Assembly (NCBI GenBank): GCA_036839715.1
Contig: DAITDU010000042.1
Span: 1 to 14,719, forward strand
DNA from: Thermocaproicibacter sp002410755
GTDB taxonomy: Bacteria > Bacillota > Clostridia > Oscillospirales > Acutalibacteraceae
DNA length: 14,719 bases
Direction of reading: 5' to 3'
The notes under the pieces were generated by a model that was not told the origin of the DNA, did not search any database, and was given only the letters and a program-made list of their open reading frames with translations. Each line of letters starts with the position of its first letter. Position 1 is the stretch's first letter. Positions 13,802 to 14,719 of the stretch are shown here, piece by piece. Both the position numbers and the translations under genes were made by a program.

Positions 13802-14647
13802 TCAGCATTTGCCCAGTGCATATTTTTCAATGGCAAGGGCGGCGCCGTCCTCCGTGTTTGGAAGTGTTATTTTATCAGCAGCGTGCTTTGCTGCTTCCTC
13901 CCCGTTTCCCATTGCAATACCGATGCCACAGTCACGGAGCATTTCAATATCGTTTGCACTGTCGCCGACTGCAAGAATCTCACTTTGCAGAACAGGGAAA
14001 CCCGATTTGCTGAGATATTCGCAGAGCATCCGGAGACCGGACGCTTTTGTTACACCGGGAGCCATAACCTCAATGCCGGTTCCAGCTTTGAGCAGTGTAT
14101 ATTTTCCGTAGGAAGCGAGAGTATCCCACAGCTTCGGAAATATGGCAGGCGGGAGATAGGGAAGATTTACTTTTTCAATATGCCCGGGATTACTTTGCAG
14201 GAAAATGCAGAGGTTTCCTACTTCAGCGGCAAGCTGCCGAAGGGCAGCTGCATGGGCGGGCCGGATAGGGCCTGACATTTCGCTGCGGAACGATTGAATG
14301 TAGATTTTCCCGTCACGCCAAATTTCGGCAGGACAGCTGTCCGGAAGATTCTTTAGGAGCCAAAGCACATCTGCTTCCGCAATATATTTTGCACAAACGG
14401 GGCAGTCCTGTTTTCGGCTGTAAACGACAGCCCCGTTTGAGGCAACCAGATAGTCAATGCCGCGGATGGATGCAATCCCTGGAGGAAGATACCGGTATGG
14501 TCTTCCGCTTGCCGGAACGACGACAATACCGGCGGAAACAGCTGCTTTTAAGGTACACTCCATCCGTGGAGAAACAGTCTTATGGTCATTCTGAAGCGAT
14601 GTACCATCAAGGTCGAGGGCAATCAGTTTAATTTGCAATTTATTCAC
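13802..14647 (-). CDS. Cof-type HAD-IIB phosphatase
   Basis: A 281-residue cytoplasmic sugar-phosphate-type phosphatase of the Cof/YidA class. Motif I is LDLDGT (Asp11, Asp13), motif II SGRP at 47-50, Lys201 is the likely motif III lysine, and motif IV GDSANDIEML at 228-237 is followed by the class signature GIAMGNGEEAAKHAAD. The large C2 cap lies between about residues 85 and 190. The start is a GTG with AGGA about 5 bases upstream. A TTG three codons later is an alternative, and both keep the full motif I. The proximal promoter is unclear, but TTGACA occurs at 14675-14670 on this strand without a good -10. The substrate is unknown; these enzymes are typically promiscuous. Confidence 0.9.
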   Translation of the reverse strand: MNKLQIKLIALDLDGTSLQNDHKTVSPRMECTLKAAVSAGIVVVPASGRPYRYLPPGIASIRGIDYLVASNGAVVYSRKQDCPVCAKYIAEADVLWLLKNLPDSCPAEIWRDGKIYIQSFRSEMSGPIRPAHAAALRQLAAEVGNLCIFLQSNPGHIEKVNLPYLPPAIFPKLWDTLASYGKYTLLKAGTGIEVMAPGVTKASGLRMLCEYLSKSGFPVLQSEILAVGDSANDIEMLRDCGIGIAMGNGEEAAKHAADKITLPNTEDGAALAIEKYALGKC

Positions 14648-14719
14648 GAATCCTGTGATTTATTTGGTAGTGTCAATAGAAGTTTGCAATTTCACTCCGA
14701 AAAAAACGAATTATGCGGC

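Overview
The window looks like a chromosomal stretch from a low-to-mid G+C member of the Firmicutes, most likely class Clostridia and perhaps near the Ruminococcaceae/Oscillospiraceae. This is an inference from a type III glutamine synthetase, strong AGGAGG-type ribosome sites, clean sigma-A promoters, TTG and GTG starts, a cohesin-type surface protein and an SH3/L,D-transpeptidase. I see no rRNA, tRNA, CRISPR array, intact insertion sequence or phage genes.

Layout. (1) 17-2104, minus: glnN, a type III glutamine synthetase, behind a consensus promoter and a short leader that contains a strong intrinsic terminator. (2) 2516-3037, plus: a small CrtO-like membrane acyltransferase. (3) 3121-4194, plus: a secreted, membrane-anchored protein with one cohesin-like domain and one cadherin-like beta-sandwich domain. 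(4) 4233-6021, minus: a two-gene operon with an MGDG-synthase/UgtP-type glycosyltransferase followed by a divergent PlsY-type acyltransferase. A terminator at 4193-4235 serves both convergent units. (5) 6266-8573, plus: a complete polar amino acid ABC transporter (binding lipoprotein, permease, ATPase). It starts behind nested palindromes and ends in an 18-bp terminator hairpin. (6) 8636-9511: a low-density interval with a broken-looking membrane protein remnant. A short copy of the 3' end of the neighbouring peptidase gene lies at its far edge. (7) 9512-11302, minus: a full-length M24B aminopeptidase P. (8) 11566-13124, plus: an SH3b/L,D-transpeptidase and a HAD phosphatase, probably co-transcribed. 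(9) 13270-13719, plus: a two-helix membrane protein with a C-terminal zinc ribbon. (10) 13802-14647, minus: a Cof-type HAD phosphatase, convergent on a shared hairpin.

How the genes fit together. Most are housekeeping: nitrogen assimilation, amino acid uptake, proline-peptide turnover, envelope lipid and glycolipid synthesis, peptidoglycan cross-linking and phosphatase clean-up. Regions 2-4 all concern the envelope (two acyltransferases, a lipid glycosyltransferase, an anchored surface protein), but they are at least three transcription units and need not form a pathway.

I found no convincing wholly new system. The observations most worth checking are the terminator in the glnN leader, the nested palindromes ahead of the ABC operon, the duplicated peptidase 3' end flanking a decayed segment, the lone cohesin-like surface protein, and the perfect dyad between the aminopeptidase and L,D-transpeptidase promoters. 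Three start codons were moved downstream from the longest open frame. In two of these cases the longer frame runs through a consensus promoter.
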